This document shows positions 1 to 6,952 of a stretch of 8,784 nt of DNA, in pieces. Source of the DNA: CBFGWV01 sp965652545. GTDB taxonomy: Bacteria; Pseudomonadota; Gammaproteobacteria; Competibacterales; Competibacteraceae. The notes beneath the pieces were generated by a model. The model was not told where the DNA came from and did no database searches. It saw only the letters and a list, made by a program, of their open reading frames with translations. Where the stretch lies: positions 1-8,784 of the forward strand of contig CBFGWV010000210.1 of assembly GCA_965652545.1 (NCBI GenBank), in the 5' to 3' direction. How positions within the stretch are numbered: position 1 is the stretch's first letter; the number at the start of each line of letters is the position of its first letter. The translations under genes were made by a program, and so were the position numbers.

Positions 1-57
1 GGAGATAGCGTAATGCTTGAGCAAATTGAAGGCTACCTTGGTGAGCTTGGGGAGTAA
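1..57 (+). CDS. C-terminal tail of an unidentified gene (partial)
   Basis: Frame 1 is open from the first base and ends at TAA (55-57). It encodes 18 residues ending ...MLEQIEGYLGELGE, an acidic and probably helical tail. The piece is too short to identify or to prove that it is coding. It would be the 3' end of a gene that begins before the window and lies in the same direction as the HEAT-like gene 74 bp downstream. Nothing contradicts a chance open frame. Confidence 0.35.
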   Translation, partial: GDSVMLEQIEGYLGELGE

Positions 58-131
58 ATGCCTGGTTCTATCACGTCGAAAGGTGGCGCTTATACGTGGC
101 GCACTTCACGCGGGCATCTAGGGTGGAAACT

Positions 132-485
132 ATGAAATACGTGGAGCTAAGACTTGGCAGCCCCGCCGATGTGCGCGAGGCATTGGAGCAGTTCGACCTA
201 GAGGCGGCGTCGGAGCTCATTATCGGGATGGCCTTGCACTCGCCACAGGAATACGAGGCGGAGCAGCTATGTATAGAAGCTGCCGCGTCACCACACCCTA
301 TAGTTCGAGGCAACGCAATTCTTGGTTTCGGCCATTTGGCGCGCCGATTCGGCCGCCTCAACCGTTCGCTCGTTGAACCACTGGTCGTCGCTGCGTTGAA
401 GGACACTGATATGTACGTCCGAGGACATGCGCATTCCGCTGCGGATGACATCGAGCAGTTTCTTGGCTGGGCAGCGCGTGCATAG
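132..485 (+). CDS. small HEAT-repeat-like hypothetical protein
   Basis: This encodes 117 residues with no signal peptide or membrane segment, so it is probably cytoplasmic. The second half reads as paired alpha helices of HEAT type: SPHPIVRGNAILGFGHLAR (about 53-71) and ALKDTDMYVRGHAHSAADDI (about 88-107). Both carry the D/P-x-x-V-R turn and the following A-rich helix typical of HEAT repeats. Small HEAT proteins usually bind other proteins; some act as immunity or adaptor proteins, but nothing here fixes a partner. I chose ATG 132 over the in-frame ATG 96 because the protein then starts at MKYVELRL and a GGTGGA-like ribosome site lies just upstream (about 121-126). Base composition is less GC-rich than in the genes after 1300, which suggests accessory DNA. 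The fold assignment is moderately sure and the function is unknown. Confidence 0.7.
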   Translation: MKYVELRLGSPADVREALEQFDLEAASELIIGMALHSPQEYEAEQLCIEAAASPHPIVRGNAILGFGHLARRFGRLNRSLVEPLVVAALKDTDMYVRGHAHSAADDIEQFLGWAARA

Positions 486-489
486 CAGA

Positions 490-509
490 TGCCCAACAAC
501 CCGTGGGCA
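490..509 (+). terminator. weak hairpin after the HEAT-like gene
   Basis: TGCCCA (490-495) and TGGGCA (504-509) form a perfect 6-bp stem with an 8-nt loop, starting 4 nt after the TAG stop. No T-run follows, so this is at best a weak or Rho-assisted 3' end, or an mRNA-stabilising hairpin. Confidence 0.3.
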
Positions 510-544
510 CCTCGAGTGCAGGGCTTGTTTCTTGGGTTTCGAAC

Positions 545-550
545 TATACT
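545..550 (+). promoter_or_regulatory. possible -10 box upstream of the exported protein gene
   Basis: TATACT lies about 106 nt before the start codon at 656 and matches 5 of 6 bases of the sigma-70 -10 consensus. No good -35 lies 16-18 nt upstream; the nearest TTG-type hexamer, TTGTTT at 525-530, is only 14 nt away. This is a weak candidate in an otherwise featureless 170-nt gap. Confidence 0.2.
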
Positions 551-655
551 GATTCCGGGACCGTGCTACGAGCGCCGAGTGACCGGCGTCCCCACGGCGG
601 AGGCTATCTGCCCAAGCCTGGTGTTTTTTCCTGCGGGCATATCGAGGGGGACTCA

Positions 656-1207
656 ATGAAACTAGCTTACAGGATGCTCTTCACTGCCTTGGTCGCAGTC
701 GCTACCCCGGCTTTGGCTGACGTTGTCAATCAAGCCATCGACGAAAGCGAGGTGCTGGATGCGCAGAATGGATGGTGCCAAGCGCTAATTGACATCAGTA
801 ACACCTACGATGAGAGTGGCCATGATGCCGCTAAAGCACTGGCGGGGGAGGTAATCGATGCCGCTTATGGCTATCAGATGGGTATTGTCTTATTCAAGCC
901 CACGCTTGCGGTCAACCCACATACTTTTCGCACCACGCGTGCTGGCGCGCTGTCTTACTTCGTCGGTGGCGACCCAGCCTTTCCCCAAGACAGTGGCTTT
1001 GCCCTGAAAAGTTGGACGAAGTGTGAAGTCGATAACGCCGGCATCTTCATCGCTGGCAGGAGCGCCAGCACGATGGGCAAGGTCGAGTTTACCGACAAAG
1101 ACGGTAAGGTCACGACGGTGGACAAGACCTGGACGTTTGTCAAAGATGATTCGGGTCAGTTACGTATAGTCGTACACCATTCGTCGTTGGAGTACAGTGG
1201 TCAGTAA
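656..1207 (+). CDS. exported SnoaL/cystatin-fold-like hypothetical protein (COG4875-like)
   Basis: This encodes 183 residues. A signal peptide is clear: MKLAYR, a hydrophobic stretch FTALVAVATPA, then ALA just before D22, so the mature protein should be periplasmic or secreted. The mature part starts with WCQALIDISNTYDESG and continues with helix-then-sheet segments, including VNPHTFRTT, SYFVGG and the C-terminal strands KTWTFVKDDSGQLRIVVHHSS. The pattern W-C-x-A-L ... F-K-P-T-L-A ... R-x-x-x-x-G-A-L-S-Y-F resembles the COG4875 group with a cystatin-like (SnoaL/NTF2) fold. Database entries of that group are sometimes misnamed phosphoribosyl-AMP cyclohydrolase; I see no support for that activity. 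ATG 656 is chosen because GAGGGGG (644-650) sits 5 nt upstream and the signal peptide begins there, whereas the longer frame from ATG 503 lacks both. Two cysteines remain after cleavage (in WCQ and KCEVD) and could form a disulfide. The role is unknown. Confidence 0.75.
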   Translation: MKLAYRMLFTALVAVATPALADVVNQAIDESEVLDAQNGWCQALIDISNTYDESGHDAAKALAGEVIDAAYGYQMGIVLFKPTLAVNPHTFRTTRAGALSYFVGGDPAFPQDSGFALKSWTKCEVDNAGIFIAGRSASTMGKVEFTDKDGKVTTVDKTWTFVKDDSGQLRIVVHHSSLEYSGQ

Positions 1208-1257
1208 GCTTCCCGCAAGCTGTCCTGAATCTGTAAATGTCTAGCGAGTTCGGTTAA

Positions 1258-1283
1258 GTCGTGAGCGCGGTACGATTCACGAC
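1258..1283. repeat. perfect inverted repeat, possible operator or 3' hairpin
   Basis: GTCGTGA (1258-1264) and TCACGAC (1277-1283) are perfect 7-bp arms around a 12-nt spacer. They lie 51 nt after the preceding stop and 65 nt before the next start. No compact T-run follows (CTGACCGTTTTCG), so this could be an operator dyad or a weak terminator. Confidence 0.4.
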
Positions 1284-1347
1284 CTGACCGTTTTCGTTCA
1301 AAAAACTGAGTTCGAGGCCAATGGCCTTAGCGAAAGGAGTCCGCACC

Positions 1348-1749
1348 ATGTTCCCCTGGATCGTCAACTGGTCCCCCGATTTGCGTTTCCCGTTCAGTGG
1401 TTCGGTCAAGCAGGATATCGCCCCCGAGACGGTGTTCGGGGCCATCGAGCCGTCCGCAGGCATCCCGCAGGTCGAGCGTGAGGTGTTCACCTCGGTAGCG
1501 GCCTACGGCAAGCAGTTGGGGATTTTGTCGGAGGTCGTCCTGGCCTTGGCCGACCCGGCATCGGTTTCGGCGGAGGACGCGAAGTGCGCGTTGGAGCAGC
1601 TAAAGACCATCCGGGCGCAGGTCGAGGCGGTCAAGCGCGACCATCTGCAGGATAGGCGGCGAAACGCCGAAGCGGCGCTGGCCGCGTTGGCGGCCAGCGA
1701 TCCAAACGGGCTTGAGGCCGTTCTGGCGAAGTACCGCCAGAACGGCTGA
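1348..1749 (+). CDS. hypothetical protein, helical C-terminal half
   Basis: This encodes 133 residues that I cannot assign to a named family. The first 40 residues are aromatic and proline-rich (MFPWIVNWSPDLRFPFSGSV). A long, charged, helix-forming region of about 85 residues follows (VEREVFTSVAAYGKQLGILSEVV..., then EDAKCALEQLKTIRAQVEAV and RRNAEAALAALAASDPNG), possibly a helical bundle or short coiled coil. There is no signal peptide or membrane span. ATG 1348 is chosen because AAAGGAG (1333-1339) lies 8 nt upstream; an in-frame ATG at 1321 has no comparable site. GC-rich codon use matches the genes to its right rather than the accessory block to its left. It stands alone and converges on the CX6C gene. 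It is very likely a real gene because of the strong ribosome site and the protein-like composition. Confidence 0.75.
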   Translation: MFPWIVNWSPDLRFPFSGSVKQDIAPETVFGAIEPSAGIPQVEREVFTSVAAYGKQLGILSEVVLALADPASVSAEDAKCALEQLKTIRAQVEAVKRDHLQDRRRNAEAALAALAASDPNGLEAVLAKYRQNG

Positions 1750-1761
1750 GAAGCTCAAGCC
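1744..1761 (+). terminator. hairpin between convergent genes, possible bidirectional terminator
   Basis: GGCTGAG (1744-1750) pairs with CTCA-a-GCC (1754-1761), giving a 7-bp stem with one bulged A and an AAG loop. It is followed by TTATTC on the plus strand. The plus-strand gene's TGA lies inside the stem and the minus-strand gene's stop starts one base after it. The T-rich tail is short, so this is a plausible but not strong intrinsic terminator. Confidence 0.4.
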
Positions 1762-2121
1762 TTATTCGGTCCCCATCAGGCGCTGACGACGCTCCTTGCA
1801 GGCTTCGGGGTTGGCTTGGCATTTGGCCCGCAAGGCCTTTGCGGTTTCACGCAGCTCGGCCTTTTTCTGCTCGCACCAAGCGGCGTCCTCGGCACACTTG
1901 GCTTTGAAGGTCGCGACGCGCTGGCGAATGCTGTTGCAGCGCTCGGGGTGTTGGGCACACAGCTCTTTGGCCCGATTCAGCACGGTGTCACAGCGCTCGG
2001 GGTTCTCGGCACACAAGGCCTTGACGTCTTCCAGGGGGTCCGCGGAGGCCTCTTGGGCGACGGCCGGCAGCGGCAGGGCGAGTACGGCCATCAGCGCGGC
2101 GGGGGCTAGCCAGTGTTTCAT
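1762..2121 (-). CDS. small exported protein with four CX6C motifs
   Basis: This encodes 119 residues. An N-terminal signal peptide (MKHWLAPAALMAVLALPLPAVA) has a likely cut before Q23, which places the protein in the periplasm or outside. The mature part contains eight cysteines, all in CX6C pairs at 37/44, 55/62, 76/83 and 101/108. The pairs read C-AENPER-C, C-AQHPER-C, C-AEDAAW-C and C-QANPEA-C, separated by charged helix-forming linkers of 10, 13 and 17 residues. I infer a chain of helices joined by disulfide-stapled turns, or metal binding by the paired cysteines; no named family is recognised. ATG 2121 is chosen over the upstream in-frame ATG at 2154 because GGAGA (2127-2131) lies 5 nt before it and the signal peptide starts there. 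It lies 86 bp downstream of the amidase gene on the same strand, so co-transcription is possible. Confidence 0.75.
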   Translation of the reverse strand: MKHWLAPAALMAVLALPLPAVAQEASADPLEDVKALCAENPERCDTVLNRAKELCAQHPERCNSIRQRVATFKAKCAEDAAWCEQKKAELRETAKALRAKCQANPEACKERRQRLMGTE

Positions 2122-2207
2122 GAGCGTCTCCGGTCGTTTCGGTGTCTTGGGCATGAGCCTGCCACAGGCGCTTGAACCATGGCTTAACCGTGGCCCACCA
2201 GACTTGT

Positions 2208-2990
2208 TCAGAGCGTCCCCAGCAGCTCGCCGCGCATGTCCGCCAGTGCGGGAAACTCGGCGCGGTAGGCGCGCAAGGCATCGAGGTCGATCTCGGCACT
2301 GATGAGGCCTTCGCTTGCTGCGGCATCGGCGAGGATCTCCCCGCGCGGGTCGACGATCAGGCTACGGCCGCCGTAGCTCAGCCAGGGGTCGTCGCCGACC
2401 CGGTTCACGCCCACCACGTACGCTTGGTTTTCTATGGCGCGGGCGATCAACAGATTGACCCAATGGGCTTCGCGCCGTGCCGGCCAGCAGGCGATCACCG
2501 TGAACAATTGTGCGCCGCACCGCACGCCGGCGCGATACAACTCGGGGAAGCGCAAGTCGTAACAGATGGTGGGGGCGACCGTCGCCCCGGCCCACTCGTA
2601 CACCACCGGCGCGGTGCCCGAAGCATAGTGCTTGTCCTCCTTGGCGAAGGAGAATGGGTGCATCTTGGTGTAACGGGCGATTTCATTGCCGTCGGGCCCG
2701 ACGGTCACGCATTGATTCAGCCCCCGGCCGTCGGACGCCCGGTTGACCACCCCGCCGGTGACGGTGACGTGCAGCGACTGGGCCACCTCGGCCAGGAAGC
2801 GCTCGGCTTCCCGCGCCTCCCCTTCGGCGATCTTGGCGACCTTCATGCTGAACCCGGTGCTGTACATCTCCGGCAGCACCACGAGGCTACCGGGCTCGGG
2901 GCGGTAGACATCCAGTACGATGCGCAGGTGATCGATGGTGGCGCGCTTGTCTTCCCAGACCATGGGGTATTGCACGGCGATGACGCGCAT
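2208..2990 (-). CDS. carbon-nitrogen hydrolase, omega-amidase (YafV/Nit2)-like
   Basis: This encodes 260 residues, the usual length for a single-domain nitrilase-superfamily amidase. The Glu-Lys-Cys triad is visible: E41 in VVLPEMYSTGF, K109 in RYTKMHPFS and C143 in TICYDLRFPELYR. The second conserved Glu (E118) follows in AKEDKHY. The segments HWVNLLIARAIENQAYVVGVNRVG and the end ALRAYRAEFPALAD resemble E. coli YafV, an omega-amidase that hydrolyses alpha-ketoglutaramate and related alpha-keto-acid amides in glutamine-transaminase salvage. That substrate is inferred from family likeness, and another small amide remains possible. The protein is cytosolic. ATG 2990 is chosen because GAGG (about 2997-3000) precedes it and the N-terminus MRVIAVQYPMVW is the standard first beta strand. 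It is transcribed divergently from asnS, 152 bp away. Confidence 0.88.
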   Translation of the reverse strand: MRVIAVQYPMVWEDKRATIDHLRIVLDVYRPEPGSLVVLPEMYSTGFSMKVAKIAEGEAREAERFLAEVAQSLHVTVTGGVVNRASDGRGLNQCVTVGPDGNEIARYTKMHPFSFAKEDKHYASGTAPVVYEWAGATVAPTICYDLRFPELYRAGVRCGAQLFTVIACWPARREAHWVNLLIARAIENQAYVVGVNRVGDDPWLSYGGRSLIVDPRGEILADAAASEGLISAEIDLDALRAYRAEFPALADMRGELLGTL

Positions 2991-2998
2991 AGGTACCT

Positions 2999-3008
2999 CG
3001 CTTAAGCG
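2999..3008. promoter_or_regulatory. 10-bp palindrome beside the amidase ribosome site
   Basis: CGCTTAAGCG is a perfect palindrome that overlaps the GAGG ribosome site of the minus-strand amidase gene. It could be a regulator half-site pair or chance; no known operator is recognised. Confidence 0.2.
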
Positions 3009-3063
3009 TGTTGAAGCCACTGTGGCCTTACTGTCAGTCCGACAATCGGCAGCCCGTCATGCT

Positions 3064-3100
3064 CCTGCATCGGGGAGGACAAGACGCCCCCGCATGCAGG
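3064..3100 (+). promoter_or_regulatory. strong hairpin 43 nt upstream of asnS
   Basis: CCTGCATCGGGG (3064-3075) pairs fully with CCCCG-c-ATGCAGG (3088-3100), giving 12 bp with a single bulged C and a 12-nt loop. No T-run follows, so it is not a standard intrinsic terminator or a simple transcription attenuator. It may be an mRNA leader structure or a DNA operator in the divergent amidase/asnS promoter region. A weak -10-like TATGCT (3101-3106) directly abuts it; if that is the real -10, the dyad acts as DNA rather than RNA. Confidence 0.45.
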
Positions 3101-3142
3101 TATGCTTGCGCCACAGTGTTCAGCGGGCATCGGAACGAGGCA

Positions 3143-4552
<1,410 letters not shown>

Positions 4553-4627
4553 CGCGGGCCCCTGGGGGCCGGCACCGGACATCGGGAGACCACCCCCTGG
4601 AATCACCGTCTTGCAGCCGGTGGCCTC

Positions 4628-4660
4628 GTAGGATGGGTTGAGCGTAAGCGATACCCATCA
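4628..4660. repeat. short palindromic repeat of the GGATGGGT...ACCCATC type
   Basis: GATGGGT (4632-4638) and ACCCATC (4653-4659) are perfect arms around TGAGCGTAAGCGAT, with GTAG in front. This outline, GTAGGATGGGTTGAGCG...GCGA-ACCCATC, is a familiar dispersed palindrome in many proteobacterial intergenic regions. Copy number in this genome cannot be judged here. Confidence 0.65.
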
Positions 4661-4707
4661 GCCGAAGTCGATCGAAGCCACGTCCCGCCCCTCACGCTGG
4701 CGCTTGA

Positions 4708-4736
4708 CGGCAATGTGGGCCGCGCTTACATTGCCG
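4708..4736. repeat. 9-bp-arm hairpin between asnS and the repair operon
   Basis: CGGCAATGT (4708-4716) and ACATTGCCG (4728-4736) are perfect inverted arms around an 11-nt GC-rich loop. No T-run follows. It may be a second dispersed palindrome or an RNA hairpin. Confidence 0.5.
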
Positions 4737-4836
4737 CGCCTGACCGTCCCATCCACTTCCACCGCAAAAGGTGAACGACGTGCCCTGCATCCACCCTTTC
4801 GCCTGATCCCGGCAGCGGTCTGACGACTTGAGGGCG

Positions 4837-4853
4837 GTGCACATTCCGTGCAC
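4837..4853. promoter_or_regulatory. GTGCAC-N5-GTGCAC dyad upstream of the ligase gene
   Basis: Two identical hexamers, each itself a palindrome, are spaced 5 bp apart (11 bp start to start, about one helical turn). They lie 67 nt before the ligase start codon. The arrangement suits a dimeric regulator bound on one face of DNA; no known operator is recognised. Confidence 0.35.
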
Positions 4854-4920
4854 GGCGTATCCATATCCTGGCAGTCATCGCGAGCGTTGTCGGTTCCTCC
4901 CGAATACCTGGAGAACGACC

Positions 4921-5790
4921 ATGACGCCCGATGTACGCGCTTACGCGCAAAACCTTGAACTGATCCGCTACCCGCGCACGCCGCACTTGCAAGGCTCGCG
5001 CCTGCAAGCCGGGGACGACGATGCCGGCCAGGTGCCGTATACCGAACTCCACGGCCGCTGGATCGTGGTGGAAGAGAAACTCGATGGCGCCAACGCCGCG
5101 ATCAGTTTTTCCGCCGCCGGCGACCTGCTGCTGCAATCGCGTGGCCATTACCTGACCGGGGGTGGCCGCGAGCGCCAGTTCAACCTGTTCAAACAGTGGG
5201 CCGTCGCCCACGAGGACTGGCTGCTCGGCCGCCTGGAGGACCGCTATGTCCTCTATGGCGAGTGGCTGCACAAGAAGCATTCGGTCTTCTACGACCGGTT
5301 GCCACACTACTTCTGCGAGTTCGACATCTGGGACCGGCAGACCCGGCGCTTCCTGTCCACGCCAGCCCGTCATGCGTTGCTGGCCAATGGGCCGGTGTTG
5401 TCCGTGCCGGTGCTGTACGCAGGCGTGGCCCCAAAACGCCAGGCCGATCTGCTGGCGTTGATGGGGCATTCGCTGGCTAAGTCGCCCGACTGGCGTGCGG
5501 GCTTCGAGCGCATCGTCCGACGCGAGAACCTCGACGTGGAAAGGGCTTGGCGCCAGTGCGACCGCTCAGATCACATGGAGGGTGTGTACCTGAAGCTGGA
5601 GGCGAGGGACGACACCATCGGACGGCTCAAGTGGGTCCGTCCCGACTTCGTCCAAGCCATCATCGATGCCGGTCAGCACCATGCCGAGCAGGATTTCATC
5701 CCCAACCAGTTGGCCCAGGGCGTGGACCTCTACGCGCCGCGCCTGACGGTGGATTGGGCGGGCGTGCAAGGAGAAAACGATGAACGCTGA
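4921..5790 (+). CDS. ATP-dependent RNA ligase family protein
   Basis: This encodes 289 residues and is predicted to seal RNA (or nicked RNA/DNA) ends with 3'-OH and 5'-phosphate, through a lysine-AMP intermediate. The nucleotidyltransferase motifs are in order: motif I EEKLDGAN with K53, then LQSRG (71-75), motif III YGEWLHKKHSVFYD (112-125), motif IIIa FCEFDIWD (131-138), motif IV HMEGVYLKLE (218-227) and motif V LKWVRPDF (236-243). This is the Rnl2-like/PF09414 pattern. The protein is short, with no separate OB domain evident and only a small C-terminal tail, so it may depend on partners for RNA binding. ATG 4921 is chosen because GGAG lies about 7 nt upstream; an in-frame TTG at 4828 would add 31 residues without family likeness. 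Its end overlaps the kinase gene by 11 bp, which implies one operon and translational coupling. RNA rather than DNA specificity is inferred from motif type and partner. Confidence 0.88.
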   Translation: MTPDVRAYAQNLELIRYPRTPHLQGSRLQAGDDDAGQVPYTELHGRWIVVEEKLDGANAAISFSAAGDLLLQSRGHYLTGGGRERQFNLFKQWAVAHEDWLLGRLEDRYVLYGEWLHKKHSVFYDRLPHYFCEFDIWDRQTRRFLSTPARHALLANGPVLSVPVLYAGVAPKRQADLLALMGHSLAKSPDWRAGFERIVRRENLDVERAWRQCDRSDHMEGVYLKLEARDDTIGRLKWVRPDFVQAIIDAGQHHAEQDFIPNQLAQGVDLYAPRLTVDWAGVQGENDER

Positions 5791-6916
5791 GCTGCTCAAC
5801 GCGCTCGTGCCCCTGCCGGGCGGTGATGTCGACACACAGGCCTGCCTGGAAGCCGTACCGGCGCTGGCGCGGTTGGCGAAGACACCGCAAGACCCGGTCT
5901 ACCACGCCGAGGGCGACGTGTGGACCCATACCGTCATGGTCATGGACGCCCTCGTGCAGTCGGCTGACTACGCGACGGCCACCGACGAGCAGCGTTTCGT
6001 GCTGTTCGTCAGTGCGTTGTTGCACGACATCGCCAAGCCGGACACCACGGTCATCGACCCGGTGAGCGGGCGCATTGGCCAGCCAGGCCACTCGCGGCGC
6101 GGGTCGGTGGATGCGCGTCTGCTGCTGTGGCGGGCGGGGGTGCCGTTTCACCTGCGCGAACAGGTGTGCCGCATCATTGCCGTGCACCAGTTGCCGTTCT
6201 TCGCGCTGGGCGGCAACCGCAGCGGCCAACGCCCGGAGTTCATCCTGCACAAGCTGTCCTGGGAGCTGCCGGTGTGGATGCTCTGCGCGGTGGCCGAGGC
6301 CGATATGCGTGGGCGGACGTATGTGGGTAAGGCCGATGTGCTGGCGGACATTGAGCTGTTCCGCGAGCTGGCCGCCGAGGAGGGTTGCCTGCACGGCCCG
6401 CGTGGCTTCGCGGACGACCACACCCGCATGCAGTATTTTCGCGGCGCCAATGTGCAGCCGGACTACGCCGTCCATGAACCGCCCGGCTCGGCGGTCACCG
6501 TGCTGTCCGGCCTGCCGGCCAGCGGCAAGAATACCTGGGTGGCTCAGCATTGCCCCGATCTGCCGGTCGTCTCCTTCGATGATGCGCGCACCGAGCTGGG
6601 CCTCAAGCACGGCGAAAACGAAGGCGCGGCCACGCAGTTTGCACTGGAGAAGGCGCGCAGTTTCCTACGCCGGCACGAACCGTTCGTGTGGAACGCCACC
6701 CACCTCTCGGCACAGATGCGCAAGAAAACGCTCGACCTGCTGTTCGCCTACCACGCCAAGGTGCGGTTGGTGTATCTGGAGCAGCCCGAGCGAGAAATCT
6801 ACCGCCGCAACGGGCGCCGTGACACCTCGCTGCGTAACGCCGATATCGAGCGGATGCTGTTCAAGTGGGAGGTGCCGCTGCCGACCGAGGCGCATGCTGT
6901 GGCGTACCACGTGTAA
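5780..6916 (+). CDS. bifunctional RNA end-healing protein: HD phosphoesterase fused to polynucleotide 5'-kinase (HD-Pnk type)
   Basis: This encodes 378 residues in two domains. The N-terminal half is an HD domain with likely metal ligands H42, H50 (VWTHTVMVMDAL), H82-D83 (SALLHDIAKPDT), H104 (GHSRRGSV), H136 (AVHQLP) and D175 (AEADMRGR), an arrangement like the HD domain of CCA-adding enzymes. The C-terminal half is a P-loop kinase: Walker A GLPASGKNT (244-252, K250), VVSFDDAR (263-270, with D267 and R270 placed like T4 Pnk D35 and R38), WNATHLSAQMRKKT (304-317) and a lid with RRNGRR (342-347). The end is EAHAVAYHV. The same architecture is described for Runella slithyformis HD-Pnk, a 2',3'-phosphoesterase plus 5'-OH kinase. 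It should prepare broken RNA (perhaps DNA) ends for the upstream ligase. The start at 5780 is supported by AGGAG (5769-5773), 6 nt away inside the ligase gene. Asn in place of Ser/Thr after K250 is worth noting. Confidence 0.9.
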   Translation: MNAELLNALVPLPGGDVDTQACLEAVPALARLAKTPQDPVYHAEGDVWTHTVMVMDALVQSADYATATDEQRFVLFVSALLHDIAKPDTTVIDPVSGRIGQPGHSRRGSVDARLLLWRAGVPFHLREQVCRIIAVHQLPFFALGGNRSGQRPEFILHKLSWELPVWMLCAVAEADMRGRTYVGKADVLADIELFRELAAEEGCLHGPRGFADDHTRMQYFRGANVQPDYAVHEPPGSAVTVLSGLPASGKNTWVAQHCPDLPVVSFDDARTELGLKHGENEGAATQFALEKARSFLRRHEPFVWNATHLSAQMRKKTLDLLFAYHAKVRLVYLEQPEREIYRRNGRRDTSLRNADIERMLFKWEVPLPTEAHAVAYHV

Positions 6917-6952
6917 CCCCGCGGTCTCGCGTTTGCCCTCAACATCGAATCC

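Larger units (their letters stand above)
4553..4920. other. 368-bp non-coding gap with several inverted repeats
   Basis: No convincing gene is seen on either strand. In order, the gap holds GGCCCC-tg-GGGGCC just after the asnS stop (about 4557-4570, GC-only, no T-run), a GATGGGT...ACCCATC repeat (4628-4660), a 9-bp-arm hairpin (4708-4736), a GTGCAC dyad (4837-4853) and the ribosome site of the ligase gene (GGAG, about 4911-4914). I found no good sigma-70 pair and no sigma-54 -24/-12 site with correct spacing. The promoter of the repair operon should lie here but is not identified. Confidence 0.6.

Noticed and set aside
490..560. GCCCAACAA after the HEAT-like gene resembles the start of an integron attC site (RYYYAAC).
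   Set aside because: No matching GTTRRRY end occurs within the next 150 bases. A GTTAAGT at 1254-1260 has no partner either, so this is best taken as a plain inverted repeat.
1254..1490. Minus-strand open frame of 78 codons.
   Set aside because: It lies antisense across the start of the gene at 1348, which has a strong ribosome site and better protein composition. It shows no family motif.
4598..4617. TGG...TTGCA near 4599-4616 looks like a sigma-54 promoter for the repair operon.
   Set aside because: The GG to GC spacing is 12 rather than 10, and the site is over 300 bp from the gene with no regulator in view.
4828..4920. Earlier TTG start for the ligase gene.
   Set aside because: It would add 31 residues without ligase likeness, while ATG 4921 has a good GGAG site.
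5696..6610. Long minus-strand open frame antisense to HD-Pnk.
   Set aside because: It mirrors the HD-Pnk gene and its composition is that of an antisense frame. HD-Pnk has complete catalytic motifs.
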